This document shows, one piece after another, positions 26,709 to 35,381 of a stretch of DNA of 64,000 bases (position 1 is its first letter; each line of letters starts with the position of its first letter). A program made the position numbers and the translations under genes. The stretch spans positions 1 through 64,000 of the forward strand of contig NZ_CP081485.1 of the NCBI RefSeq assembly GCF_023617305.1. Reading direction: 5' to 3'. The notes under the pieces were generated by a model. That model was not told the origin of the DNA. It did not search any database and was given only the letters and a program-made list of their open reading frames with translations. This DNA comes from Methanobrevibacter sp. TLL-48-HuF1. Lineage in GTDB: Archaea; Methanobacteriota; Methanobacteria; Methanobacteriales; Methanobacteriaceae.

Positions 26709-28010
26709 TTAATGTAAATTTCTTTTATCTATAACTCTTTTAGCTTTTCCTTCATATCTTGGAAGGCTTTTTGGTTCAACTAATGTTACTTTTACTCTTA
26801 TTCCAGTTTCATTTTCAATAGATTTGGCTATTTTGCTTTGAATATTAACCATTTCCTTTACTCCATCAAAGAAAAGGTTTTTAGAAGCTTCCACTTTTAC
26901 TTCTATTTGGTCTAAAGTTCCAGGTCTTGTAACTATAATTAAATAATGAGGCTCTACATCACCTACTTTAAGTAATGCTTTTTCTATTTGAGATGGGAAT
27001 ATAGCTACTCCTTTTACTTTAATCATATCATCTGCTCTGCCGGTTATTCTGCTCATTCTTGCACTGGTTCTTCCACATTCACATGGTTCGTAGTTAAGTG
27101 AAGTTAAGTCTTTTGTTCTAAATCTGATTATCGGCATTCCTTCTCTTTCAAGGTTTGTTAATACAAGTTCTCCTTTCTGATTTTCTCCTAAGGTTTTGCC
27201 GGTTGCTGAATCAATTATTTCGGGATAGTAAATATCTTCAGCTATATGCAATCCTTTTTGAGCACTGCATTCCATTCCTACACCTGGTCCCATAAGTTCA
27301 GTTAATCCGTAAATGTTGTATGCAGGTGCTCCAAAGAGATTTTCTAGTTTTTGTCTGATTTCTTCACTCCACATTTCAGCTCCAAATCCGATAGCTTTAA
27401 GATTCATATCTTTGGGATTGATTCCGTCATCTTCAGCTACTTCAGCCAAATGAATTCCGTAAGATGGTGTTGCAATCAAACAGGTTACTCCAAAGTCTTT
27501 CATTATTTCGATTTGTCTTCTGGTCTGTCCTGTTGATATAGGCACTATTGTTGCTCCAACTTTATGTGATCCGTAATGAACACCAAATCCGCCAGTAAAT
27601 AATCCGTATCCGTGAGTATTTTGAATAATGTCATTTTCACCGATGCCCATCATTCCCAAACCTCTTGCAGTTGTTTCTGCCCAGGTATCCAAGTCTTTTT
27701 TGGTATATCCTGATACTACAGGTTTTCCGGTAGTTCCTGAAGAGGAATGTATTTCTTTTATGTCTTTCATATCAACTGCAAAAAGACCATAAGGATAGCT
27801 TTCTCTTAAATCATCTTTTGTGATGAACGGTAATTTTTCTATATCTTTTAAAGTTTCAATATCTTCAGGGAAAACTTCACATGCTGTATATTTTTTATTG
27901 TAATATGGAATTTTGTCAAAAGCTCGTTTCACTGTTTTTTGAAGCTTTTTCAATTGTAGTTCTTCAAGTTCTTCCCTTGGCATACATTCGATTTTCTCAT
28001 TCCAAAACAT
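26709..28010 (-). CDS. Phenylacetate-CoA ligase family protein (PaaK / F390-synthetase-like)
   Basis: Adenylate-forming ligase of 433 residues. Seen: SSSGTTGKPVVSGYT (AMP-binding P-loop), QNTHGYGLFTGGFG, NIYGLTELMGPGVGMEC, RFRTKDLT and the late catalytic lysine region RYEGKAKRVIDKR. Family knowledge: in methanogens these proteins are annotated either as aryl-CoA ligases, which activate arylacetates to recycle aromatic amino acids together with indolepyruvate oxidoreductase, or as coenzyme F390 synthetase, which adenylates F420. Sequence alone does not settle which. The ACT gene directly downstream favours an amino-acid-linked acid. The ATG has GAGG ahead of it. Confidence 0.85.
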   Translation of the reverse strand: MFWNEKIECMPREELEELQLKKLQKTVKRAFDKIPYYNKKYTACEVFPEDIETLKDIEKLPFITKDDLRESYPYGLFAVDMKDIKEIHSSSGTTGKPVVSGYTKKDLDTWAETTARGLGMMGIGENDIIQNTHGYGLFTGGFGVHYGSHKVGATIVPISTGQTRRQIEIMKDFGVTCLIATPSYGIHLAEVAEDDGINPKDMNLKAIGFGAEMWSEEIRQKLENLFGAPAYNIYGLTELMGPGVGMECSAQKGLHIAEDIYYPEIIDSATGKTLGENQKGELVLTNLEREGMPIIRFRTKDLTSLNYEPCECGRTSARMSRITGRADDMIKVKGVAIFPSQIEKALLKVGDVEPHYLIIVTRPGTLDQIEVKVEASKNLFFDGVKEMVNIQSKIAKSIENETGIRVKVTLVEPKSLPRYEGKAKRVIDKRNLH

Positions 28011-28198
28011 AAATTGGCCTCATTTTATTTTTAATAATAATATATGTTTCTTATTAGCTTTAAATGTTTAGATGTTTTTACAATAAAAAACAGTATTTTA
28101 TTAAAGTTAATATTTATTAATAAGTAAAAATTCAGGTTTTTAAAGAAATTAAAGAATAATAAAAAAAAGAAAAAAGAAAAAATTATTAATTTAGTGTT

Positions 28199-31100
28199 TT
28201 ACTCTTCATTTTTTCGTTTATAATAACCATAACCAAATATTAGCACCATTACAACAACGCAAATAATCAGTGATATAGGCATATCTCCTTTTGTAGATGA
28301 ACTGGAAGATGTATCTTTAGATACTTCGTAAGATTTTCCGGATTCCTGTTCAGAAGCTGAAACTTCACTGCTTGAAGAGGACGGATTTTGGGAACTGTCC
28401 ATACCAATACTTGAAGATATTTGAGAGTTGGATCCGCCATAGCTTATAATACTGGATTGTGTTGTACTTGTAGCTTTTGATGAACTTTGACTTTCGTCAT
28501 TTGAATTTTGATTATTTGAATTTGTTGGAACAAATGAATTGGCAAAAATGTTATTTTGAGTAGCCTGATAAAGTTGGTCATTAAATTTAGCCAGTAAATC
28601 AGGATTAATGTATTGTGTAGCCCATTTTAACATAGCTATATTACCACAGCTACAATCACAGCATGCAACACCGTTTACAATTATGGAATTTGCCCACATT
28701 GTTGCTAAATTTTCCAGTGTTCCTTTATCTGTTTGCCAGTAGCCGTTATATGCAGCAGTTAAAAGGGTTCCTGCAGATGAAATAAATGCATAATTATTGT
28801 TTCCGCTTTGTAACCAGTCAGTTACTCCTAAATTGTATTTGTCTTTGATGTAAACATTATATGATTCATCCCACATCCAGTTGTTTACTGCATTCGGTCT
28901 TGTTACAGCCCATCCAAATAAATTATTCAGGAATTTATTGGATATATAACGTGCTCCGCTGTATCCTTCATTCATCATTCCAAGTATCCAATTTGGATTG
29001 AAGTATCGGGTTGCTGTTTCTTTAGACAATACAGTTTCAATGGAACTGATATACGGTTTGTCTTTATTACCATACATTAACACATTCATATTAGGAGTTT
29101 TTCCATTAATATATGAAACTGCCATTGAAAGACCGCCCCAGTAATCAAAGAAATCATCATTATCTGCAATGCCGTAAACATTTGTATTACGGCTGACAAT
29201 AATGTCATCAGTATTATTGAGAACTCTTGCAAATACTACAGGATTTGTTTCGCCCCAGTAATTTTTAGAGTACATATTTCCCATTCTGCCTAAGTAAAAT
29301 TTAGCTAAATCATTAGTATTATTCCATGTCCAACTTAATGAAACGGATTTGGCAATACCTGCTCCATAATCTCCATTTGGCGGTGCAAATACGCGGGTAA
29401 TAGCTACTTCTCCGGCATATGTATTATTATAGCCCAAATTTTTGTAGTATATAAAATCATTAACCCAATGACGAGCTACATAATTTTCATCAAAAGATTC
29501 AGATCCGACTCCATAATATCCGATGCCTTCCATTACTTTATCCAGTGCTTCTTTCATGTCTTTTCCATATTTACTTTCCATCAATGTTTTATTATTAATG
29601 ATAGTTAAATATGATCTAGCTAAAGCTACTCTAAATGCATTGTCTAATAATGAAACCTGGGTGCTGTATAAATCTCTAAAGTTACCGCTTGTAATGACAA
29701 CAACATCTATTCTTTTTTTAGCCCATCCTTCAGGTCTGAGCAAATCTTTTAATCCGACAAATTTTGGCATTATTTTGGTTTTGGTACCGACACTGTCACC
29801 ATCTTCAGTTTTACCTCCGGCACTTGGAGAAGAAGTATAAACAGGTTGCATACCTAACAGATATAATACTACTGAAATTAAGGCACCGTTATCTCTTGCT
29901 GTTTCAACACACCAAATTCCCATTGCAATTTTTTGTGTTTTTTCATTAAGAGATGACAGTGTAAGCAATGTCAGTATTTTGGCATAGTTATATGCTTCTT
30001 CTGTTGGCAGTTCCTGTGATTGATCATGGAAGAAATTTCCACCAGTCGGCAGTGAATTAATATTAATTACATCTCCATCAGAAACAACAGGGATATATTT
30101 ACCATTTAATCCATTAATAAATGATGTTAATTCATTGTTTATGGAAGCATAAATTAAAGAAATGTAATATCTTCCATAATTCATTGCAGCAATTAAACTA
30201 GGGCTGTCTGAGCCTAAAACATTAGCTACTGTAGTACTGTTTGAGAATATTAATGCAGCTACTATTTGTTCACTTGTGTTTAATACTTTATCTCTTTCTA
30301 GGGCATTTAATTCAGAATACTTTTTAGAAAAGAGGTATTTTGCAACTTCATCAAATATTGTGGTGGTTATTCCATCATATGTAAACTCCTGGGACAGTGC
30401 AGCAACTACGCTACGACTAATGTCAGTTACTGTCCAATTTTGACCAATAGCATGCAAACCTAATGGGTAAAGGGTATTTTGAACTTCAAATAAAAATTTA
30501 TCTGCAGATTTAACTACTTCATTTAAATTTAATTTTTCAAATTCCTCCTGAGTTAATCCCATAGATTGAATATAATTATTTCTTTCAATTAATAACTTAA
30601 TGCTGAAAGCTATTGTATCTTTTTGAGTTTTATCGGTAGTATTTTCATATTTATTTATTAAATTAGCTATTGCAGTTAGGTTGCCGTAGAGACTGGTATA
30701 AGCTAAAGGTGAGGTTAAATGAGTAATCATAACTGCAAATCCTCTTCTTTTTGCTTCTAATCCTTCTCCTAATCCGTCAGAAATATAGAAATATATCTGT
30801 GGAACGTCACCAACTACAATTGATCCGTAATCAGTTGTTGACAGTAAAACTTCTTTTCCAGGTAACCATTCATGTGTTGCATGTCTTCCAATAAAAACCA
30901 TAGCTGAGGAATATTCTTTTTGCATATAATAATATGCAGCCAGATACTGGTGTGTAGGTGCTACTGCAGAACTATGATATAGTAAATCTGATTTAGCTTC
31001 CCATCCTCTTTGAGGTTCTGGAGCTATGAATATGTTACCGAATTTTAAACCTGGAATTACAAAGTATTCTACTCCATTTTTTGTAACTGTCATAATGTTT

Positions 31101-33214
31101 CCAGGAGCTTCTCCCCATCCGTTTAATCCAGGAATATTCAATGCTTTCCATTGGGATTTAAGAGATAAATATTCCTGATAATCACCATCTTTTCCTGTTT
31201 GTAAGTATTTGTTTAAAGCCGCAACGATTTTATTTAAAAGCAGGACTCCACTTTCAGTATAATTTTCAGGTAATAATGATTTAACGCCATTATACCAGTC
31301 ATTAATTATATCTTTCATTGGTGAGGTATAATTAATAGCTATTGCATTTCTAGCTAACTGACCAATATATGCAACAGGACCTTCAATAACTTGGACTTTA
31401 GAAATTGGTTCCAAACTATTAAACCAGTTTTCATATTCTGCAACTGGCAATAATACGATATTTGGCTGATTGGATAATTTTTCCAATTCTCCAGGAGCCC
31501 AGGTTGCTACATTAATACCGCTTTTAATCATCATGTCTTCAAGTTCCTTAACAGTTGTTGGGAGTTTTCCCACATTATATCCCTGTGATTTAAGTTCATA
31601 TAATAGATTATAAACACTTGTAATTGAATCTAAATAACTTGATCCGATATTTTGTTTTCCTGGAGGATAGTTGAAGTAAACTAAAGAAATCTTTTTGTCA
31701 CTGTTAACTGTATATTGTAAATTTATCCAGGAAACAATTCTTTTAGTAAACAAATCAATATTTTTTTCATGAGCTTTAAAACCACTTAACTGAGCTCCGG
31801 TTTTTGAAGAAATTTCATGAGTAACTCCTCCAACAAATGTTGCTTCAATAATGCCCTGTGCTTCACCAATTGCTACATGCCACCATTTATCACTACGATT
31901 CCCAGGAAGCCCTGTAGCACTTAATTCCCATTCTTCATTACTGACATAATCAGAATGAACCGCACGAAATACTGGAACTCCTGCAGTTTCAAAGTACTTG
32001 GTTGTATTATCAAATAAATTTCCTCCAATACCATATGCAGGCATTGAAATTATTGCATTGACATTATTTGTATATTTCAACGGATTATTTAAATAGGCTT
32101 CATAACTTGGAGCATTGGTAAAGTATTTTACCATTACTTTTAACTGGTTTTCAGACCCGCCAGCCGCTACAACAGGAATAACATTGCATCCTTTAGCTTC
32201 TAATGATTTGATTAGTGCATAGTATGGCTGTAATTGACCGTTACTTACATACATATTACTTTCAAGTAAACCCACAGTATATGGTCTTGAGGAATCAAAA
32301 TATTTCTTTTTATATTCTTCAAGTGTCATGTACTGTTCTCTAAATATTCCGTATTCATAGGTTTTACTAAAACGCGGATCGGAATATTTGCATTCATATC
32401 CGGTAATATTTAAAGCCCACAATATTTCATTTATTTGATTTTCTTTGTTATTGTAATTTTTATATAACACTGCTTTGTTAAATTCTTCATTGACTAATTT
32501 TCCATCCCCATTTGTAATATATTCGTAATATACATTGTAATTTTGCCCTCTTTTAGTCATTGAAAAGTAATTGTTTAAAAATTCTTCAGTATATATGCTT
32601 TTATCTGAAAATATTTTTTTATGATTTATTGTTGAATTTCTAACCAAGTGTAAATTTTTTGCTTGAGAGCTACTGGATGTTTCTAAAAATAAAAACAATT
32701 CTTTATTTGATAGATTTGGATATTTTAGTAGTAAATTAGTAAATACTGAATCAGCATCAGAAGTTAACCAGTTAATAATAACAATATCGCTAGTTTCCAC
32801 AAGAGTGTATAACTCATTTTCATTCATTTTGCAAATTTGATTACAGCTTCTAACCTGTATATTTACATCTTTGTATGTGTTTAGGATATCGCAGGCAGCA
32901 TCATTTAATATGTTTGTCCCAGGATTATCGCTTATTAGTAATGCCTTTTTAGGAAGGTTATTTTCTTTAATTACATTACTATAAGATATTTTATACGGTG
33001 GGAAGCTGCATTCATGAGAATCATTTTCACAGATACTGTTTTCTTCCAAGTTGATTTCTATGCTATCAGCAGTTGTTTCAGTTATATTTTGAATTTCAGA
33101 GTTTGTTGTGTTTTCCTGTGCAGAAATTGTCGTTGGACTTAATGATATAATTATTGCTAATATTATTATAAATGGTATTATAGGTGAAAAATTTTTTTTA
33201 TTACCTAAATTCAT
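28199..33214 (-). CDS. Secreted, membrane-anchored CobN-like (cobaltochelatase large subunit) protein
   Basis: CobN/magnesium-chelatase H-type protein of 1671 residues that appears to act outside the cell. Seen: a signal peptide (KKNFSPIIPFIIILAIIISL, cleavage near 32), the CobN core with WGEAPGNIM, RGWEAKSDLLYH, GRHATHEWLPGK (about 775-790), DGLGEGLEAKRRGFAVMI, FAPPNGDYGAG, NPNWILGMMNEGYSGAR and NNLFGWAVTR, a CCDCSCGN motif near 1520, a Ser/Gln-rich linker (about 1560-1640), then one membrane helix and KRKNEE at the end. Family knowledge: cytoplasmic CobN inserts cobalt into hydrogenobyrinate with CobST; methanogens carry extra CobN-like paralogues. A perfect AGGAGGTAAT precedes the ATG. An IS lies 68 nt upstream. 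A role in extracellular metal or tetrapyrrole capture is inference; chelation itself is unproven. Confidence 0.85.
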   Translation of the reverse strand: MNLGNKKNFSPIIPFIIILAIIISLSPTTISAQENTTNSEIQNITETTADSIEINLEENSICENDSHECSFPPYKISYSNVIKENNLPKKALLISDNPGTNILNDAACDILNTYKDVNIQVRSCNQICKMNENELYTLVETSDIVIINWLTSDADSVFTNLLLKYPNLSNKELFLFLETSSSSQAKNLHLVRNSTINHKKIFSDKSIYTEEFLNNYFSMTKRGQNYNVYYEYITNGDGKLVNEEFNKAVLYKNYNNKENQINEILWALNITGYECKYSDPRFSKTYEYGIFREQYMTLEEYKKKYFDSSRPYTVGLLESNMYVSNGQLQPYYALIKSLEAKGCNVIPVVAAGGSENQLKVMVKYFTNAPSYEAYLNNPLKYTNNVNAIISMPAYGIGGNLFDNTTKYFETAGVPVFRAVHSDYVSNEEWELSATGLPGNRSDKWWHVAIGEAQGIIEATFVGGVTHEISSKTGAQLSGFKAHEKNIDLFTKRIVSWINLQYTVNSDKKISLVYFNYPPGKQNIGSSYLDSITSVYNLLYELKSQGYNVGKLPTTVKELEDMMIKSGINVATWAPGELEKLSNQPNIVLLPVAEYENWFNSLEPISKVQVIEGPVAYIGQLARNAIAINYTSPMKDIINDWYNGVKSLLPENYTESGVLLLNKIVAALNKYLQTGKDGDYQEYLSLKSQWKALNIPGLNGWGEAPGNIMTVTKNGVEYFVIPGLKFGNIFIAPEPQRGWEAKSDLLYHSSAVAPTHQYLAAYYYMQKEYSSAMVFIGRHATHEWLPGKEVLLSTTDYGSIVVGDVPQIYFYISDGLGEGLEAKRRGFAVMITHLTSPLAYTSLYGNLTAIANLINKYENTTDKTQKDTIAFSIKLLIERNNYIQSMGLTQEEFEKLNLNEVVKSADKFLFEVQNTLYPLGLHAIGQNWTVTDISRSVVAALSQEFTYDGITTTIFDEVAKYLFSKKYSELNALERDKVLNTSEQIVAALIFSNSTTVANVLGSDSPSLIAAMNYGRYYISLIYASINNELTSFINGLNGKYIPVVSDGDVININSLPTGGNFFHDQSQELPTEEAYNYAKILTLLTLSSLNEKTQKIAMGIWCVETARDNGALISVVLYLLGMQPVYTSSPSAGGKTEDGDSVGTKTKIMPKFVGLKDLLRPEGWAKKRIDVVVITSGNFRDLYSTQVSLLDNAFRVALARSYLTIINNKTLMESKYGKDMKEALDKVMEGIGYYGVGSESFDENYVARHWVNDFIYYKNLGYNNTYAGEVAITRVFAPPNGDYGAGIAKSVSLSWTWNNTNDLAKFYLGRMGNMYSKNYWGETNPVVFARVLNNTDDIIVSRNTNVYGIADNDDFFDYWGGLSMAVSYINGKTPNMNVLMYGNKDKPYISSIETVLSKETATRYFNPNWILGMMNEGYSGARYISNKFLNNLFGWAVTRPNAVNNWMWDESYNVYIKDKYNLGVTDWLQSGNNNYAFISSAGTLLTAAYNGYWQTDKGTLENLATMWANSIIVNGVACCDCSCGNIAMLKWATQYINPDLLAKFNDQLYQATQNNIFANSFVPTNSNNQNSNDESQSSSKATSTTQSSIISYGGSNSQISSSIGMDSSQNPSSSSSEVSASEQESGKSYEVSKDTSSSSSTKGDMPISLIICVVVMVLIFGYGYYKRKNEE

Positions 33215-33282
33215 ATATTACCTCCTATTGAAACATAATCAGCTTATTTGATTAAATCACTATATTTCTATTCTTTTTTAAT
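33215..33282 (-). promoter_or_regulatory. Remaining core promoter of the CobN-like gene
   Basis: 68 nt between the CobN-like ATG and the left end of the IS. On the minus strand it has TATA-like AAATATAGTG (33259-33268) and a strong ribosome binding site AGGAGGTAAT next to the ATG. The core promoter therefore probably survives, while anything further upstream is now 1.8 kb away. Confidence 0.45.
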
Positions 33283-35070
33283 GGGTGTCCGCCAAAATTG
33301 ATTTTTGATTTTTCGTCAAAAAAATTTTTGGGCTTAATTTTTATTATTTTTAATATATTTCAATTAATTTTTGTTTATTTTATTTTATTTGGTTTAATTA
33401 TTTTTTAAATTATTGTTTAGTTTTATTTTATTCTTATTTTTGATTTTTAATGGTTTTAAGACAGTTAAGTTTATATACTTTGTTGTACATATTTTATATT
33501 AGATATAAGTTGTTTTGGTGTTGTTATTTATGGTTAAAAGAAAGTTTGATAGGAATCAGGCAAAATTGGGCATTAATACTCTTGATTGGAATGTTCCGGA
33601 GAATCATATTTCTCGTTTTGTTGTTGAATTTGTTGAAGAAGTTTTTCCACTTTTAAATATCAAAGAACCCAAGAAAAAGAAAGGAAGAGACTCCCTTCCA
33701 GTGGATTCCATGTTAAAATTGCTTATTTATGCCAAAATCCAACATATTGATAGAACATCAATAATTGCAGATATGGCGCGATACCATGATATATTTAAAT
33801 ACGTGTGCGATGATATTAGACCTTCTGAAAGATCAATCCAAAGATATCGAAGAGAATATGGCCATTATTTTGAAGTATTGCTGCAAATGACATTAAAAAA
33901 GGCCTTTGATGAAGGATTCACTGAATTTAATCACGTTGCCATTGATGGAACCATCAAAAAAGCATACAATTCCAACAACAACACCATTACAAAAAAAGAA
34001 ACTCAAATATTGATCGATTACTACGAAGGACGACCTATTGACCCTGAATGTCTTGAAAAACTTCACAAACCTGCTCAAAGATTATTGGAAAAGAAAGACA
34101 TAGATGATGAAGATAAATTAGAACTATTATATGGAATAAAAACACAATTTACATTCACAGGACAGGATAAAATTCCAGTAAATGATATAGAAGCAAGATT
34201 TATGAAAGGAAAGAAAGGAAACTTCATGGTTGCTTATAATATCCAATCTGCAGTCGATTATGATACCAAATTAATCTGTGCAATAAACGTCACACAAAAC
34301 CCGACAGACCACTACGAACTACCAATAATCGCAGAAAGAGCAATAAGAAACATTAACACCACACCAAAGTATATAAGTGCCGATACAATATACTTAAACC
34401 AAATATCACTATCATACTTAGCAGATAAAAAAATAGATGGTTTAATACCAAATAGAAAGCAAAGTAAAGAAAAAATAGGAAAATTAAATCCAAATCCATA
34501 CCATAAAGACCATTTTGAATATGATTATGAATTAGATGCATTCAAATGCCCAAAAAATCAATATATGCACTTTTTCGCAAAATACATCGAACCACACAAA
34601 GATCCAGAAAAACCAGACAAAATAAAAAGACTCTACAACAATTATGAAGCCTGTAAAAACTGCAAAGCACGAAACAAATGCTTAACAGGCAAACAAACAC
34701 ACAAAACCATCACAGAATACGGATCAGAAATGCAAAAAGCAATGAACGAAAAAATGGAAAAACAGGAATATAAAGACGAATATAGCAAAAGATCAAGCGT
34801 TGAAGGACCATTTGGAATATTCAAAGAACAATTCCAAATAGAAAAAGAAGTAGTCATCGGAATGGTAAAAACAGAAGAAAGAATAAACTTAGATGCATTA
34901 GCATATAATTTAATACGACTACACAACATAAAACAAGAAATAAAAAACACAACAGAAGATTTAGAAGATTTCTGCGAAAGCACATCCATTAAAAACCAAT
35001 TAAAACTTGATGTAACAATATTTTAAAAAAAATCAACAAGTCAGCCAAAATTCAATTTTGGCGGACACCC
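33283..35070 (+). mobile_element. Complete IS1182-type insertion sequence
   Basis: 1788-bp element bounded by perfect 19-bp terminal inverted repeats GGGTGTCCGCCAAAATTGA (left at 33283-33301, right as the complement at 35052-35070). It is flanked on both sides by TAAT (33279-33282 and 35071-35074), a likely 4-bp target duplication. It contains one intact transposase gene. The 5' non-coding part (33302-33529) is extremely AT-rich and holds no other gene. Length and transposase type fit the IS1182 family. Intact ends and an intact gene suggest recent activity. Confidence 0.93.
33530..35026 (+). CDS. IS1182-type DDE transposase
   Basis: Transposase of 498 residues that cuts and joins the IS ends. 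Catalytic triad seen: D139 (HVAIDGTIKKA), D285 (YISADTIYLN) and E424 (SSVEGPFGIFK). A Cys group CKNCKARNKC (374-383) precedes the last block, as in this family. An N-terminal helical region (about 50-110) resembles the DUF772 DNA-binding part. The frame is open to a TTG at 33515, but the ATG at 33530 with GGTG ahead is preferred. The later half is A-rich, unlike the balanced T/A use of neighbouring genes, which fits foreign origin. Full length, no internal stop. Confidence 0.93.
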   Translation: MVKRKFDRNQAKLGINTLDWNVPENHISRFVVEFVEEVFPLLNIKEPKKKKGRDSLPVDSMLKLLIYAKIQHIDRTSIIADMARYHDIFKYVCDDIRPSERSIQRYRREYGHYFEVLLQMTLKKAFDEGFTEFNHVAIDGTIKKAYNSNNNTITKKETQILIDYYEGRPIDPECLEKLHKPAQRLLEKKDIDDEDKLELLYGIKTQFTFTGQDKIPVNDIEARFMKGKKGNFMVAYNIQSAVDYDTKLICAINVTQNPTDHYELPIIAERAIRNINTTPKYISADTIYLNQISLSYLADKKIDGLIPNRKQSKEKIGKLNPNPYHKDHFEYDYELDAFKCPKNQYMHFFAKYIEPHKDPEKPDKIKRLYNNYEACKNCKARNKCLTGKQTHKTITEYGSEMQKAMNEKMEKQEYKDEYSKRSSVEGPFGIFKEQFQIEKEVVIGMVKTEERINLDALAYNLIRLHNIKQEIKNTTEDLEDFCESTSIKNQLKLDVTIF

Positions 35071-35074
35071 TAAT

Positions 35075-35352
35075 AAAAAATAAAAATTTTAAAAGTTCTG
35101 TTTCAATATTTTATTTTTATTGATTTAAAATTTAATAAATTTAACTATATTAGTATTACTTATCTGATAAAAAAATAGATTTAAGTAATACTTTTATTTT
35201 AGCTAAATTTTAAGTATTACTTTTTTTGAAATTATTAATTTATAAGTAATACTTTAAATACCTATTTATATTACATTTTTTATAATAAAGTTCATTAAAC
35301 AATTTTTTCATTGTTTAATAAATTGAATCCTTATAAACGAGGTTATAGGAAG
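35075..35352. promoter_or_regulatory. Former divergent promoter region between the CobN-like gene and adhesin 2
   Basis: About 280 nt without a gene. It holds the four-palindrome array (separate entry), AT-rich TATA candidates (TTTATATTAC near 35264-35275 and TTTTTATAATAAAG near 35277-35290), and AGGA a few nt before the adhesin ATG at 35353. Before IS insertion this segment plus 33215-33282 would have formed a single divergent intergenic region of about 350 bp. Confidence 0.5.
35151..35254. promoter_or_regulatory. Operator-like array: four 11-bp palindromes AAGTA-W-TACTT
   Basis: Four copies of an odd-centred palindrome: TAGTATTACTT (35151-35161, one mismatch), AAGTAATACTT (35183-35193), AAGTATTACTT (35212-35222) and AAGTAATACTT (35244-35254). 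Centres lie 32, 29 and 32 bp apart, about three DNA turns, and the central base alternates T/A/T/A. They sit upstream of the TATA candidates of adhesin 2. Regular phasing and dyad symmetry indicate binding sites for a dimeric regulator, which is not identified. Confidence 0.6.
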
Positions 35353-35370
35353 ATGAATGTTAAAAACAAA

Positions 35371-35381
35371 TTTTTTTTTTT
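35371..35381 (+). repeat. Poly-T tract (11 T) within the adhesin 2 signal-peptide region
   Basis: Eleven consecutive T residues starting 18 nt after the first base of the ATG. Tracts of 9 or 12 T would put the start codon in frame with the long adhesin reading frame; 10 or 11 would not. This is the classic layout of a slipped-strand on/off switch. Confidence 0.75.
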
